Translations under genes and position numbers: made by a program
The notes under the pieces: generated by a model
Told to the model about the DNA's origin: nothing
The model's database searches: none
What the model saw: only the letters and a program-made list of their open reading frames with translations
Source: Molossus alvarezi
Lineage: Eukaryota; Chordata; Mammalia; Chiroptera; Molossidae
Assembly: GCA_037176705.1 (NCBI GenBank)
Contig: CM073885.1
Span: 220,980,290 to 221,044,289 of the forward strand
Direction: 5' to 3'
DNA length: 64,000 bases
Shown: positions 35,732-47,469 of the stretch, one piece after another
Numbering within the stretch: the first letter of the stretch is position 1
How the letters are laid out: each line of letters opens with the position of its first letter

Positions 35732-36640
35732 GCAAACTTCTAAATCGTCTCTGAACTGTTTTATGATTTTTTAAAAAGTCAATTTCAAGCAAAATTGGGA
35801 GGCCATGGGACTCTACCGACCGTTACTCTGTCCTGTCTTTATATTTTTTGCATTTTCTTCCTGTCCTAGGCATTGGAATCTTCTATTTCCAAATGGTCTG
35901 CCAAATCTGGACATATTCTGATGTTGACCATTTACATATTTAATTCTTACAGTTCTTCAGACTATTGACATAATCCTGATGTCATTTATTGGCTTCTAAT
36001 ACTTGAGCTGTGGATTCCAGAGGGACAGAGAGAGCCCAGAATGAACCAAACAGAATAATTCTAAACTGGAACATTCTTTAAGTAAAGAGTTCAGAAAGGG
36101 ACTATTTTAGCAGGAAAAATGTAAAATATACCAGTTTTCTTCACAGTTAAATAAAACAGATTCTCCTCTAAGTGGACCTAACTACATTGGTAAAGTGTCT
36201 TTAGAGAGTGAATTGGTAGAGATGATCCTGTAAGAGTGAGCAGATTAGACACGAAAACTAGAGCCAACTGGAGCAGATGACTGTCATTGAAAAGCTTCAG
36301 CAACTATTCAATTTGATATGGAATGACTGACAGAGACTCACTCAGATTTCACTGGGATCTTGTGTGTAGCAAACGAAATGAAGAACGAAGACTTCATTTC
36401 GACTCAAGGGGTCGAAGTTAGCTGACAACAAAGGGATGTCAATGTACATGTGAAATGAACACTATTCTGCTTAGAGGAGGTTGAAAGGACAAAGCACATG
36501 ACTGGATTGGAACCTGCCTGAGACCTGGTTGCACACATCTTAGCACGGGAAGAGAGAAGACGGATGCTTAGCACAGCACAGAAGAGGACCTGGTTATTAA
36601 CGCTTAACATATGACCAGGCTGCATCTTGTGAGCTTAGAG

Positions 36641-36993
36641 CAGTGGTGTGCTAGCAGGTGTTTAACAACAGGCTCCCTGGGGAACAAATCCTGGTTTGTA
36701 GTTTGCACCATGGCGTCACTAACCACACAGCTGGGAAGGATGTGCAGAGCTCACCACTGCAGAGTGTTTCCTCCATTCAGACAGGCACAATGGGCACACA
36801 CGTCCTCAGGGGCACAGATAGTAAGACAGCAAAATAATTAGAAAGTGATGTGTTTAGAGTACTTATTACCTTTGTTTTCATTATAACTTATCTAACTGTA
36901 AGTTTATATAATTTAGGTTTTTATAATGACCGCCTTTATAAACTAGCCCACAAAATCCCTAAAAAATGAACAATCAGCTCCAGCACACCACTA
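36641..36993. mobile_element. Non-autonomous hAT-like element
   Basis: Terminal inverted repeats: left CAGTGGTGTGCTAGCAG, right (reverse complement) TAGTGGTGTGCTGGAGC, with an exact 11-bp core AGTGGTGTGCT. The interior has no transposase frame. The CAGTGG end fits hAT elements, but I could not match an 8-bp duplication, so the family is provisional. Confidence 0.65.
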
Positions 36994-37107
36994 GGCAGGA
37001 AAATGAAATCAGAAGAACAAAGAAGCAGACGCAGGAATCTTGCAGTATCAGAACGAGTATACTATTGTATTTCTAGGCATCGCCCAGAACATTAAGAAAA
37101 GTTGTAA

Positions 37108-37310
37108 GCTCTGCCGGTGTGGCTCAGTGGTTGAGAGTCGATCCATGCACCAAGAGGTCACCAGTTCGATTCCCAGTCAGGGCACATGCCCAGGTTGTGG
37201 GCCAAATCCCCAGTGAGGGGCATGCAGGAGGCGGCCAATCGATGTTCTCTCTCATCGATGTTTCTATCTCTCTCTCCCTCTCTCTAAAATCAATAAAGTA
37301 AAAAAAAGAA
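37108..37310 (+). mobile_element. tRNA-derived SINE (ctgccggtgtggctcag subtype)
   Basis: Contains 'gttcgattcccagtcagggcac', CT tract and tail 'taaaatcaataaagt'. Perfect 14-bp duplication AAGAAAAGTTGTAA at 37094-37107 and 37311-37324. Confidence 0.95.
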
Positions 37311-37654
37311 AAGAAAAGTTGTAAAATGAAAGGAGAACAGAAATCCTGGTGACTACAGCTGTGAAGCGCCACAGGGACTTGTCCACAGTGAACTGCATGT
37401 GGGAAAGCACAGGCCTTTATAAAGAATCCAGAAGGAAAAAGGAAGAGTACATTCTCAGACAGGTGGGCTGTCGTCACCCGTGCTAGCATGGGGGGAGACA
37501 CAGGGGAAAAGAAGGAAAACTGCAGTGGGGCAAACACAGCACCTGAGAGATTTCATGTGGCCCTTCTCTGGTTGAAACGGTTCTTTTTCCGTCAGTCTTA
37601 AATCACCGAAGTTCTTGCAGTAAGTAAGAAAGGAAACTTAAAAATGCAAGTTAA

Positions 37655-37891
37655 GCCCTGGCTGGTTTTGCTCAGTGGTTAGAGCATCGGCCTGCGGTCC
37701 AGAGAGACCCGGGTTCGGTTCCTGCTAAGGGCAGGTACCTCGGTTGCAGTTTGTCCCCGGTCCTGGCTGGGTCGTGCGGGTGGCAACCACTCGATGTGTC
37801 CCTTTCACGTCAATATTTCTCTCTCTCTCTCTTCCTCCTACTCTATCTGAACAAAATATCAGAGAATGTCCTCAGGTGAGGATTAAAAAAG
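37655..37891 (+). mobile_element. VES SINE
   Basis: Starts gccctggctggttttgctcag. Perfect 13-bp duplication AAATGCAAGTTAA at 37642-37654 and 37892-37904. Confidence 0.96.
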
Positions 37892-38140
37892 AAATGCAAG
37901 TTAATTCATTTGCTTTACAGACTTGCTGACTTTCAATGGCAACTTGAGAGGAGAAAAGATTTTCAAAATCAAAGTTGAGGAGCTGGGGAAACAATGACTT
38001 TTACTTTTTTCTTACACTACTATCTTCTACTCTGAAAAAAAGGGTTAGTATTTGAAGGGGGTCAGAATGTGCCACCAAAATATGCCACTGTGGCATGAGG
38101 ATTAATTTGAGCTGAAGGCAATTAAGAATCAACAGCTACT

Positions 38141-38384
38141 GCCCTGGCCGGTTTGGCTCAGCGGTTGGAGTGTCGGCCTGCAGTCCAGAGAGACCCGTGT
38201 TCGGTTCCTGCTAAGGGGACGTACCTCGGTTGCGTTTTGTCCCTGGCCCTGCTTGGGTCATGCCTGCAGGAGGCAGCCACTCGATGTGCCCCTTTCACAT
38301 CAATGTTTCTCTCTCTCTCTCTCCCTCCTACTCTATCTGAAGAAAAAATGGAAAAATGTCCTCCAGTGAGGATAAAAAAAAAAA
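38141..38384 (+). mobile_element. VES SINE
   Basis: Starts gccctggccggtttggctcag. 13-bp duplication AATCAACAGCTAC before and after (38127-38139; 38385-38397). Confidence 0.96.
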
Positions 38385-38399
38385 AATCAACAGCTACAG

Positions 38400-39440
38400 A
38401 AAGAGTCCTCTGCCTTCCCCTCACCTGCCCACAGGGGGGGCGCAAATGTCCTGGCTGTGTGCCGGTGCCCCGGCGCTGTGCCAGGAAGAGAAGAGCGTAC
38501 CCAGCACCAGAGACCGAGACTGACACTGAGAGGAGTTTGCAGACACAGACTTCACTAAAATCACCCTCATCTTCCCTTAGTTCTCCCACACATTTCTTAG
38601 TCACTTCTCCACACCTCATTGTCTTTTGAGCCCCAAGTTCCCTTTTTGTTGAGATGGTACATGAGCCCCAACTCCAGTCACTTTAAGTTTCACTTTTCCC
38701 TGAACTCCTGTGCACATAAAAAGTTAATAAATTTGTATTCCTTTCTTCCTGCTAATCTGTCTTTTGTCAGGTAAATTCACAGACCAGATTCACTAAATCT
38801 GCGAGTGAAAGTTGTTTTCCTTCTGGACGCATGAAGGGCAGGTAACTCAGTGGATGTTCCCAGGGTGGCTAAAGGCTGTACTGCGCTGACCTGGGACAGA
38901 TGCACAGCCCACTGCCAATCCCCATCCTTTTCCCGTGGCAGACATCACTCACTGGGCACGACGCCGTGTTCGAGCGAAATGTAGTCACACGATCTCAACC
39001 CCGTACGCGAAGTTGTCGCTCAAGGTGAAACCTACTAGTCAATTCAGGCTGGGACAAGTCATCAAGAAGACCTTGAGTATATGAAGATCTACCAAAAAAT
39101 AAAAATAACAACTGAACAAAAATTTCATGTGGTTATAAGAAATCAGCTAATCTGCTTCTGCAGAAAATAATCAGCTGCTTATGGCCCTATGGCTGCAGGG
39201 CCTTCAAAACCAAAAGCTACTGCTGCACTAATTGAAAAAAAAAACCCACCTCATCTAATACCCAAAAACTTGGAAAAGATCATAATTGGTATTTCATCTC
39301 CATTAAAGGCAATTGGATGAGCAGGAGATTAATATAGTAGGCTTCTGCCCAACAGAAGACATTTATATTTCAAGACTTTAAAAAAAATTACCATCATTTA
39401 GATACAATCAATAGTAACTGGTGAGGCCAATGCAGTAATA
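38400..39440. other. Unassigned intergenic DNA
   Basis: No gene or repeat recognised, including the stretch downstream of the SINE whose open frames on both strands are continuations of SINE-derived frames. Confidence 0.4.
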
Positions 39441-39570
39441 CAGGGGTGGGCTAAAGTAGGGTTACAGTTGTGAGTATATAAAATACACAGTTTATTCTTG
39501 TACTGTTATTTAATACTTATTGTATTATTTTCCATAGGAACAACTATAAACTTACTTTTGCCCACCCCTA
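39441..39570. mobile_element. Short mariner-like MITE
   Basis: About 130 bp between near-perfect ~30-bp terminal inverted repeats (left CAGGGGTGGGCTAAAGTAGG; right, reverse complement, AGGGGTGGGCAAAAGTAAGT), flanked by TA dinucleotides at 39439-39440 and 39571-39572. No coding capacity. The TA target fits Tc1/mariner elements, known to be abundant and recent in vespertilionid bats. Confidence 0.8.
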
Positions 39571-39574
39571 TAAA

Positions 39575-40365
39575 TGCTAAATAGATAAGCCTTCCCCAGC
39601 TGTAATTCCATAATAACAGATATAGAGTTCAGTGTGTAGATGCCTATAACACAGCAGTCTTCCAAGGTCATTCTGTATTCTGATATCCTTTTGAAAATGA
39701 GTGTAACTTGTTATTCATATGGACTTACTCTTCTCTCACAATTTGGTTATATTTTAATCTAATCAGTTTGGGCAATTTTAATTATAAGAAGTAGGAAGGA
39801 TAGAAAATAGAGACCAAAGACCAAAACTTTCAAGGTTTTTAAAAATGTGGTGAATGATAAAGAATCAGATTAGCTGCAGGAGGACTCATTTGTTATATAA
39901 TAGATAGTAGCAAAACTTACAATGGGTCCATTTCCATTTAAGCGGGTCCCACAAATCACCTCTAAGAATGCTTTCGAATCAATTTTTAAAAGAATACAAG
40001 AAGAAGAAAAAATATATAAATTGTTATAGAGTAGTAGGCATTATCACACAAACATAAAATCAAACAAAAGAAAGAATGAAGAAAAAGTATGAGAGCTAAT
40101 TCAGCAGAACATTCACAAAAGACTTAAAGAAAATGTGTCTTTACCCAAATGGACATAAATAGAGCAAAGCAGTCAAACCAAAAATCTTTAGCTGCCCCAA
40201 GCTCTGTGCTTTAAGGGTTCATCATTATAAATAAATTTTATATAAGTTAAATATAGGTCAGAAGGGCTTATAAAATGTTGCCACAGATCCTGCCACATCA
40301 TTTGGAAATGTCTTCTCCAAAAAAATAGAAACTCTGGGAACAAATGGACCTAATACATACTATTT
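39575..40365. other. Unassigned AT-rich DNA
   Basis: No coding sequence or repeat family recognised. Confidence 0.4.
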
Positions 40366-40367
40366 TA

Positions 40368-41332
40368 AGACGTCGGGCAGGACACACGGGCGCGGGCTCT
40401 GCAGACCGTTTCCAGCGGGAAGGAAGCAGCGGTGCCCTGGCCCAGCGGGAAGGAAGCAGCAGTGCCCTGGCCCAGCGGGGTGCCCTGGCCCAGCAGGGTG
40501 CCCTGGCCCAGCGGGGTGCCCTGGCCCAGCGGGGTGCCCTGGCCCAGCGGGAAGGAAGCAGCAGCGCCCTGGCCCAGCGGGGCGCCCTGACCCAGCGAGG
40601 TGCCCTGGCCCAGCGGGGCGCCCTGGCCCAGCGGGAAGGAAGCAGCCAGGGCGCCCTGGCCCAGCGGGGCGCCCTGACCCATCGGGGTGCCCTGGCCCAG
40701 CGGGGTCCCGGGGCGCGCCGCCAGGTGCAGATGGAAGGCTCCGCGGGGCTGCGAGAGGAAAGCGGGCGGCCGGGCTGGTCCCGCGCCGAGGGGGGCGCCG
40801 CGCGGAAGAGCCTCCGGGAGAAGCCCCGCTACAGGCGCGGCCATCCGATGTGGGTGGGCGTCCCGAGAAACCCATTTTCTCAGCCCCGAGCCCCTGGACT
40901 TCCAAAGGCGGGAGGCTTCGCCGGGTGGAGCGCACGCCACTTGAGCGAACACCCAGGACCCGTCTACGGACCTGGTGGGACGAAGCGGGGAAACTCGCCA
41001 GGTCCCCGCCTCCGCCTGGCGGGAACCAAACCAGGGGTGCGGAGGCGAGGAGAGGGCCAGCAGTAGGCTCTTGCCAGGACGGGCTTGGACCTTCGGATCT
41101 TCTGCACACAAACCGTAACATAAGGGCCGAGGCTCCCCAGTGGGCAGCGTGGACACTGGAGGCCCGTGGGGCATCCCCTCCAGCAACCCCGGCAGTCGGC
41201 TCCGTCGTGGTCTGGTCCGGTTTCCCGGTGCGGGTTTGGGCTCTGGGCGGAACAGTGCCTGCTCTTTGCGGGTGGTCGTGGCGCAGTCAGGCCCTGGCTG
41301 CGTGGTCCTCTATCCAGGGCAGCCTTGGCGCC
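40368..41332. promoter_or_regulatory. GC- and CpG-rich block upstream of the MIA2 retrocopy
   Basis: Composition changes abruptly from AT-rich to strongly GC- and CpG-rich at about 40368 and back to AT-rich after about 41480. CpG-containing words (gcgggc, gcgcgccgcc, gcggccgggc) are dense. It could be the 5' UTR or CpG-island part of the parental MIA2 transcript carried with the retrocopy, or a local CpG island. The open frames on both strands here are by-products of composition and of an 18-bp repeat. Confidence 0.5.
40410..40712 (+). repeat. 18-bp GC-rich minisatellite
   Basis: Tandem units of GGTGCCCTGGCCCAGCGG with a few substitutions (ggcgccctgacccagcg), interspersed with gaaggaagcagc spacers; about a dozen units. 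As 18 is a multiple of three, the array is open in several frames and would read (GALAQR)n on the plus strand, which explains long spurious frames. Confidence 0.95.
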
Positions 41333-42448
41333 ACGGAGGATCCTGCCCAGTACTGCCCCAGCCATACTTGGGGCTGGGCCTGGAAAAGCTACTTCAGGGT
41401 TGTGGTAGCATTGCCTGAAGATAGAAGAAAAGGCCCTAAACCCTACGGTTTTAACAGGGGAATTGCTGGTATGTGCAGCTGTTGGAGTTTTTGCTGCTTG
41501 TTTTCTTTTTCGTTGTGGAGAAGTTTTCAATCGATTAGAAGCCGGCTTTATGTGGAAAGGGAAAAAGCTTGCTGCAGAACTTTCTACACTAATCAAAGAA
41601 AAATGTAAATTGCTCGAAAATTTTAGCCTTGTACAATAAGAGTGTGAAGACTTAGAGTCATTAAAGGAGTCCAGCTCTGAGAAGGGGCCAGCAGAAGCTC
41701 AAGATTTGGAGGCAATCTGTGAAAAGCTGAGCAGTTCCAAATCTGAATTGAGGAGGAAATACTCTTTCTAGAAAAAGAGTTAAAGGAAGAGAAATCTAAA
41801 CATTCTTAACAAGATGAATTGATGGTGGATATTTAAAAAGGATACAGTCCTTAGGAAATGAATTAAAAAATCACTCAAATTACAAGTAGTTGGTTGTAGC
41901 TCAAAACAACCTTCAAACTATATTAAATGAATGAAGAATGACTTAAGATAGATATAAAAGATGCTTTGAGTGAAAATTCCCAACTTCAGGAAAGCCAGAA
42001 ACAGCTTTTACAAGAAGCTAAAGAATGGAAAGAACAAGTGAGTGAACTTAATAAACAAAATAATGTTTGAAGACTCCAAATTATATGTAAAACAAATTAT
42101 ATGTGATAAAGAAAAACAGACCAAGTCTCTGACTCAACACTTGCTAAAGATGCAAGATTGGACTACTGTGCTTGGAGAAGATTTAACAGATGATAACTTG
42201 GACTTGGAAATGAAGAGTGATTCAGAGAATGGTGTGTTCTTAGATAATTAACCAAAAGGAGCTTTGAAGAAGCTGATTCGTGCTGCTAACTTAAAGGCTT
42301 TTTAAAAAAACCTAGAAGGAGAAAGAAACCAAATATTCACTCAAGTAGCTGAAGTAGATAAAACAAAGGAAGAGTGTATTAAAAATCTCTAGACTGAACA
42401 AGCATCTTTGCAGTCAGAAAATGAACATCTTAAAAATATTCACACACA

Positions 42449-42655
42449 GCCTGGCTGGTGTGGCTCCGTGGTTGAGTGTCAACCCATGTACCAAGAGGTC
42501 ACCAGTTCGATTCCTGGTCAGGGCACATACCCACTGTGGGCTAAATCCCCAGTGGGGGGCATGCAGGAGGTGGCCAGTCGATGTTCTCTCTCATCAATGT
42601 TTCTCTCTCTTCCTGTCCCTTCCTCTCTCTTTAAAACCAATAAAGAACAAAAGTT
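42449..42655 (+). mobile_element. tRNA-derived SINE inside the retrocopy
   Basis: Starts gcctggctggtgtggctccg, has 'gttcgattcctggtcagggcac', a CT tract and tail 'aaaccaataaagaac'. It interrupts the MIA2 pseudogene, so it is younger. Confidence 0.93.
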
Positions 42656-42679
42656 TTATTTTATTTTATTTTTTAATCA

Positions 42680-42981
42680 ATTTTTGTTTTATCCTCACCA
42701 GAGGACATTTTTGCATTTATCTTCAGATAGAGCAGGAGGGAGAGAGGGAGGAAGAGAGAGAGAAACATTCTCTGTACAGCAGGCCAACGCTCCAACCGCT
42801 GAGCCAAACCGGCCAGGGCGAGAGAGAGAAACATTGATGTGAGAGAGGCACATCAAGTGACTGCCACTCATACGACCCCAAATGGGGCCGGGGACAAACT
42901 GCAACTGAGGTACATGCCTTTAGTGAGAACCAAACCCGAGACTCTCCAGTCCTCAACTGCAGAGCCAAACTGGCCAGGGCT
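42680..42981 (-). mobile_element. Rearranged pair of VES SINEs
   Basis: A reverse-complement VES with an internal deletion (42680-42819: 'atcctcaccagaggac', GA tract, then 'ctgtacagcaggcc...aaaccggccagggc') is joined to the remainder of a second copy that resumes at 'gagagagagaaacattgatg' and ends 'aaactggccagggc' (42981). Reads as one SINE landing in the GA tract of another. Confidence 0.85.
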
Positions 42982-42984
42982 TTA

Positions 42985-43060
42985 ATAAATTTTTATTAAT
43001 TTATTTTTGTTACAGATGTTTCTCCTTTTCCTCCCCTAGACACCCTGCTCCCAGAAAAAA
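42985..43060 (-). mobile_element. L1 3'-end scrap (reverse complement)
   Basis: 'ttatttttgttacagatgtttctccttttcctcccctagacaccc' matches the reverse-complement L1 3' UTR also seen at 28850. Confidence 0.75.
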
Positions 43061-43069
43061 GTTTTTTAA

Positions 43070-45170
43070 AAGCTTGAGCACGCATACACCAATAATGAAC
43101 ACCGAGAAAGGGAAAAAGAAAAAAATATCTCATTTACCATTGCAACAAAAAAAATTAAGATACCTAGGAATAAATAATCAAGGAGGTAAAAGACCTTTTC
43201 TCAGAAAACTAAAGGATATTGAAAAAAGAAATAGAGGAAGATATAAAAAAAGTGGAAGCATATACCATGTTCATGGGTTGGAAGACTCAACATCATTGAA
43301 ATGTCCATACTACCCAAAGCAATTTATAGATTCAATGCAATCCTTATTAAAATACCAATGGCAGCCCTGGCCGGTTTGGTTCAGCGGTTGGAGCGTCGGC
43401 CTGCGGTACAGAGAGGCCCGGGTTCGGTTCCCGCTAAGGGCACGTACCTCGGTTGCAGTTTGTCCCCGGCCCTGGTTGGTCGTGCCAGTGGCAGCCACTC
43501 GATGTGTCCCCTCACATCGATGTTTTTCTCTCTCTCTCTTCCTCTCTCTCCCTCCCGCTCTGTCTGAACAAAAAATGGAAAAATGTCCTCGGGTGAGGAT
43601 AAAAAAAAAAAAAAATACCAATGGCATATTTCACAGATCTAGAATAAACTCCAAAAATTTACATGGAACCAAAAAAGACCCCAAATAGTTGCAGCAATCT
43701 TGAAAAAGAAGAACAAAGTTGGAAGGATCACAATACTGTATATCAAGTTATACTGCAAAGCCATCATAATCAAAATAGCCTGGTACTGGCACAAGAATAG
43801 GCATATAGATCAATGGAACCAAACAGAGAACCCAGAAATAGACCCAAGACATTATTCACAATTAATATTTGACAAAGGAGGCAAGAGCATACAATAAAGA
43901 CAGTCTCTTCAATAAATGATGTTGGGAAAATTGGACAGATATGTGCAAAAAAATAAAACACCAAAAACGAGAATGAACTCAAAATGGATAAAATACTTAA
44001 ATGTAAGTTGTGAAACCATAAAAAGCCTAGAAGAAAATATAGGCAGTAAAATCTTAGACATCACACATAGTAGAATTTTCACTGATACATCACCTAGGGC
44101 AAGAGAAACAAAGGAAAAAAATAATAATTGAGACTATATCAAACTAAAAAGCTTTTGTATACCAAAACAAAAAAAACCCAGCATCAAAATGAATAGGGAA
44201 TCCACTCTTTGGGAGAACATATTTGCCAATGATACATTGGATAAGGGGTTAATATCCAAAATATAGAAAGTACTCATACAGCTCAACAAAAGGAAGACAA
44301 ACAATCCAATTTTAAAAAGGGCAGAGGACCTGAATAGACACTTCTCCAAATAGTACATACAAAAGGCCAAGAGACATATGGAAAAATGCTCAATGTCACT
44401 AATCATCAGAGAGATGCAAATTAAAACAACTATGAGGTATCACCTCACACCTGCCAGAATGCCTGCCATCAACAAATCATCAAACAACAAATGTTGGCGA
44501 GGGTGTGGAGAAAAGGGGACTCTAGTACACTGCTGGTGGGAATGCAGACTGGTGCAGCCACTATGGAAATCAATAAGGTGTTTCCTCAAAAAATTAAATA
44601 TGGAATTGCTATTTGACCAAGTGATCCCACTTTTCGAAATATATCTTAAAAAGCCTGAAACACCAATCCAAACAAATATATGTGCTCCTATGTTCATAGC
44701 AATGCAATTTACAATAGCTAAGATCTGGAAACAGCCCAAGTGCCCATCAGTCGATGAGTGGATAAAAAAAGCTATGGTACATATACACAATGGAGTACTA
44801 TGCAGCTGTAATAAAGAAAGATCTCTTACCCTTTGAGACGACCTGGAGGGACCTGGAGAGTATTATGCTGAATGAAACAAGCCAGTCAGAGAAAGACAAG
44901 TACCACGTGATCTTATTTCTTTATGGACTATAATGAACAAAATAAACTGAACATCAAAAGAGATCCAGAGACATGGAAGTAGGGAACAGATTGATAAACC
45001 TCATAGGGAAGAATTGGGGTGGGAAGAGATAAACCAAAGAACTTATATGCATACATACATAACCAATGGACATAGACAATAGTGTGGGGAAGGGAGGAGG
45101 GGGTGCCGAGGAGGGGTAAATGGGGGACATCTATAATATTTCAACAATAAAGATTTTATTAAAAAGGATA
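43070..45170 (+). mobile_element. 5'-truncated L1 (ORF2 C-terminal part plus 3' UTR)
   Basis: Decayed ORF2: 'catttaccattgcaac', then 44378-44836 preserving [26 protein letters not shown] and related motifs, then the 3' UTR with 'aacttatatgcatacatac', 'ccaatggacatagacaat' and end 'caacaataaagattttatt'. Several stops. Carries a VES SINE at 43364-43612. Inserted in the MIA2 pseudogene. Confidence 0.92.
43364..43612 (+). mobile_element. VES SINE inside L1
   Basis: Starts gccctggccggtttggttcag. Perfect 14-bp duplication AAATACCAATGGCA at 43350-43363 and 43613-43626. Third-layer insertion: SINE in L1 in pseudogene. Confidence 0.97.
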
Positions 45171-46099
45171 GGAGAGAAAAATATACCTAAAATGGAATAA
45201 AAGATAAATTGTATAGTTTGTTGTTATCAAGGATATTCTGAAATTCAAGTAAGTATACTGGCAAACTCTTCCATAAATTAGCTTATGAGTTAAAAAAATA
45301 AAAGCTTCAGCACAAACTTAAGTAATGGGAAATTATTTCACAGGAAATTAACAGTAAAAGAAATGACCAGTTAGAGAAACAGTAAACACTTTCTAAAGCA
45401 GATGAAAAGATCAGCAATGCAGTGGAAGAGCCTGAACCTATAGGAAATGAGCCAAAGATCTGGAAGAATTGGAGAGCGCCATTCATTCTTATAAAGATCC
45501 AGATTATTTCACATGAAAAAGAAGCACATGGTAATTGGTTGGCAGTCCAGACTGCTGAAGGAAACCTCAGTGATTTAAAGAAAGAAATTTCTCACCTTAG
45601 ACAAAACTTAACTAAAATAGAGCTTACATTTGAATTTTTAGAAAAAGATCTTTATGCATTTAATGTTCCAAATACAGCCTTAGACAGAGAGCGTTCCCCA
45701 CAACCTTCATCTGAAATCAAAGAATCCCCTGCAACTTTGCTGGAGGGTCCACTAAGACTCTCATTTTTGCTTCCAGGGGGAGGAGGAAGAGGCTCAAGAG
45801 GCCCAGGCAATCCTCAGGACCATCAGATTACTAATGAAAGAGGAAAGTAGAGGTGAGTTCCCATCAGGGTTGATTCCACCTTCAAATGAGCCCACTACTG
45901 AATGCATATGCAGAACCACAACAAACTTGAATATTTTGCTTGTCTTCAAAAGTAATTTTTATTTCTCTCATCTTCAGTTTAAGTAACAGCTGTTACTTAA
46001 GTGATTATACTGATGCTCAAGTTGGAGCTTAATGGAATTACATTCTCAGGATAGTATTTTGTAAATAAAGATGATTTAAATACGAAAAAATAAAAGAAT

Positions 46100-46860
46100 T
46101 CAAGGAGTGCTTAAGTTTATCAAATGACATTTTAGTCTATAGAAAAAATTTTAACTCAGGAAAGATAAAGTTAGTGGATAGCAAACAAAAATGAACCACA
46201 CAGATCTATATTGCTCCTTGGCTAAGATGGGAAATTACTTATTTTCATATAAATAAAGATTAAATATCTAATCAAAGAGAAATACTCATTATGACCAAAA
46301 CAGATTTACCATGAACAAGCACTTGGTGGATAATGTAAGAAAAATTTTAGTCCATTAGCAATAATTGCACAAAATACCACATTAATTAGCGACTTATAAA
46401 GGGCATTCCTTTGAACATTTTAGAAGACAAGGCATTTTGAAGGAAACTTCTTTGCATAATTAATATTCGCTTTCAGTGACACATAAAACCAAGCAATTAT
46501 AGAATCTTGGATTTTGCAGTGAAGACAAGAATAAGACATGGTTGCCCCCTGTCCTTTTCTTAAGGTCTCATCATTATAACCCCAGTTATGACTGGGAGGG
46601 GTCATCCCAGACCACTCTACACGGTGACCTGTGAAGCATGGCCTTCTTGAAGGAATGCTATAATGCAACCCATTTCATGGAATGCAGGTTCTTATCATTT
46701 TTAGTTTCAGGCTTCAAAATTAATTACATAAGATTATTATTTGGTCTCTTCCTAATTCTGTTAAGATTGTAGTAACTCAAAGCAGATAAGAAGAGTTTTG
46801 AAACAATGGGACAGAAGTTCTCAGATTTTTAATTTGATTATGAACAAGTAAATATAATTC
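46100..46860. other. Unassigned intergenic DNA
   Basis: AT-rich. No coding features or recognisable repeats. Confidence 0.4.
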
Positions 46861-47060
46861 ATATATCCAGTCAGTATTTATGAAACTTCCACTATATGCC
46901 AAGCATTGAGCTGGGCACTGGGAGTCAGTGATGGGCAAAACAGTTGTCCTGCCCTCACAGCACTGACATTCATTCTTGTAGGAACAGAGACACAAGCCAA
47001 CGGGCACACAGAGATTAGTGTTATAAAGTGAATAAAGCAGTGTGACAGGATGGAGGCTGC
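46860..47060 (-). repeat. L2 3' fragment
   Basis: 'cactatatgccaagcattgagctgggcactgggagtcagtgatgggcaaaacagttgtcctgccctcac' is the reverse complement of an L2 3' end. Confidence 0.7.
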
Positions 47061-47231
47061 TGAGGTATTGGGTGATAGGATTGTCCCCACATCTCTACTT
47101 CATCCCCCCCCCCTTTATTCTGCTTTATTCCACTCTGCAGGATGAACTTTCTCCACCTCTCTGTCTCACATCTGGTGAAGATAGTTACTCCACAGTGCTC
47201 CAGTTAACATCTTTCTGATTTAAGAAGCTGA

Positions 47232-47460
47232 AAAATGCCATGGCCAGTGTTGTGGGTTCTATTGCTGGTCAAGGGCACATACCTGGGTTGCAGGTTCAAT
47301 CCCTGGCCCCGGTCTGGGTGCATGTCTCTCTCACATCAATTTCTCTCTCGCTCGCTCTGTCTTTCTCTCCAACCCTCCTTTTCTACCTCCTCCTTCCCTC
47401 CCTCCCTTTCACTTTCTCTAAAAATCAATGGAAAAAATATCCTCGAGTGAGAATCAATAA
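47232..47460 (+). mobile_element. Degraded VES-type SINE
   Basis: 'atggccagtgttgtgggttctattgctggtcaagggcacatacc', CT/CCCT tract, 'aaaaatatcctcgagtgagaatcaata'. The 5' promoter part is shortened. Confidence 0.8.
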
Positions 47461-47469
47461 CAACAAAAA

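Larger units (their letters stand above)
41333..46100 (+). pseudogene. MIA2: Processed pseudogene (retrocopy) of MIA2/cTAGE5
   Basis: Intronless, collinear with the cTAGE5 form of MIA2, an endoplasmic-reticulum exit-site membrane protein that works with TANGO1 in collagen export. In order: N-terminus [10 protein letters not shown] and PYGF (41365-41450), membrane segment, RLYV, coiled coil ([20 protein letters not shown] equivalent, then SSEKGPAEAQDLEA at about 41670), LGEDLTDDNLDLEM (42173-42215), later coiled coil QIISHEKEAHGNWLA (45503-45547), FEFLEKDLYAF, GGGGRGSRGPGNPQDHQITN (45776-45835), then a deletion before SGLIPPSNEPTTE and a 3' UTR with aataaag near 46062. Damage: ACG where the start should be (41333), frameshift just after, stops at 41637 and 41807 and later, plus SINE and L1 insertions at 42449-45170. 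Not a functional gene. Confidence 0.9.

Noticed and set aside
40344..41066. 240-codon plus-strand frame with (GALAQR)n repeats, and 210-273-codon minus-strand frames over the same DNA
   Set aside because: The 18-bp minisatellite and high GC keep several frames open at once; no start context, splice logic or homology.
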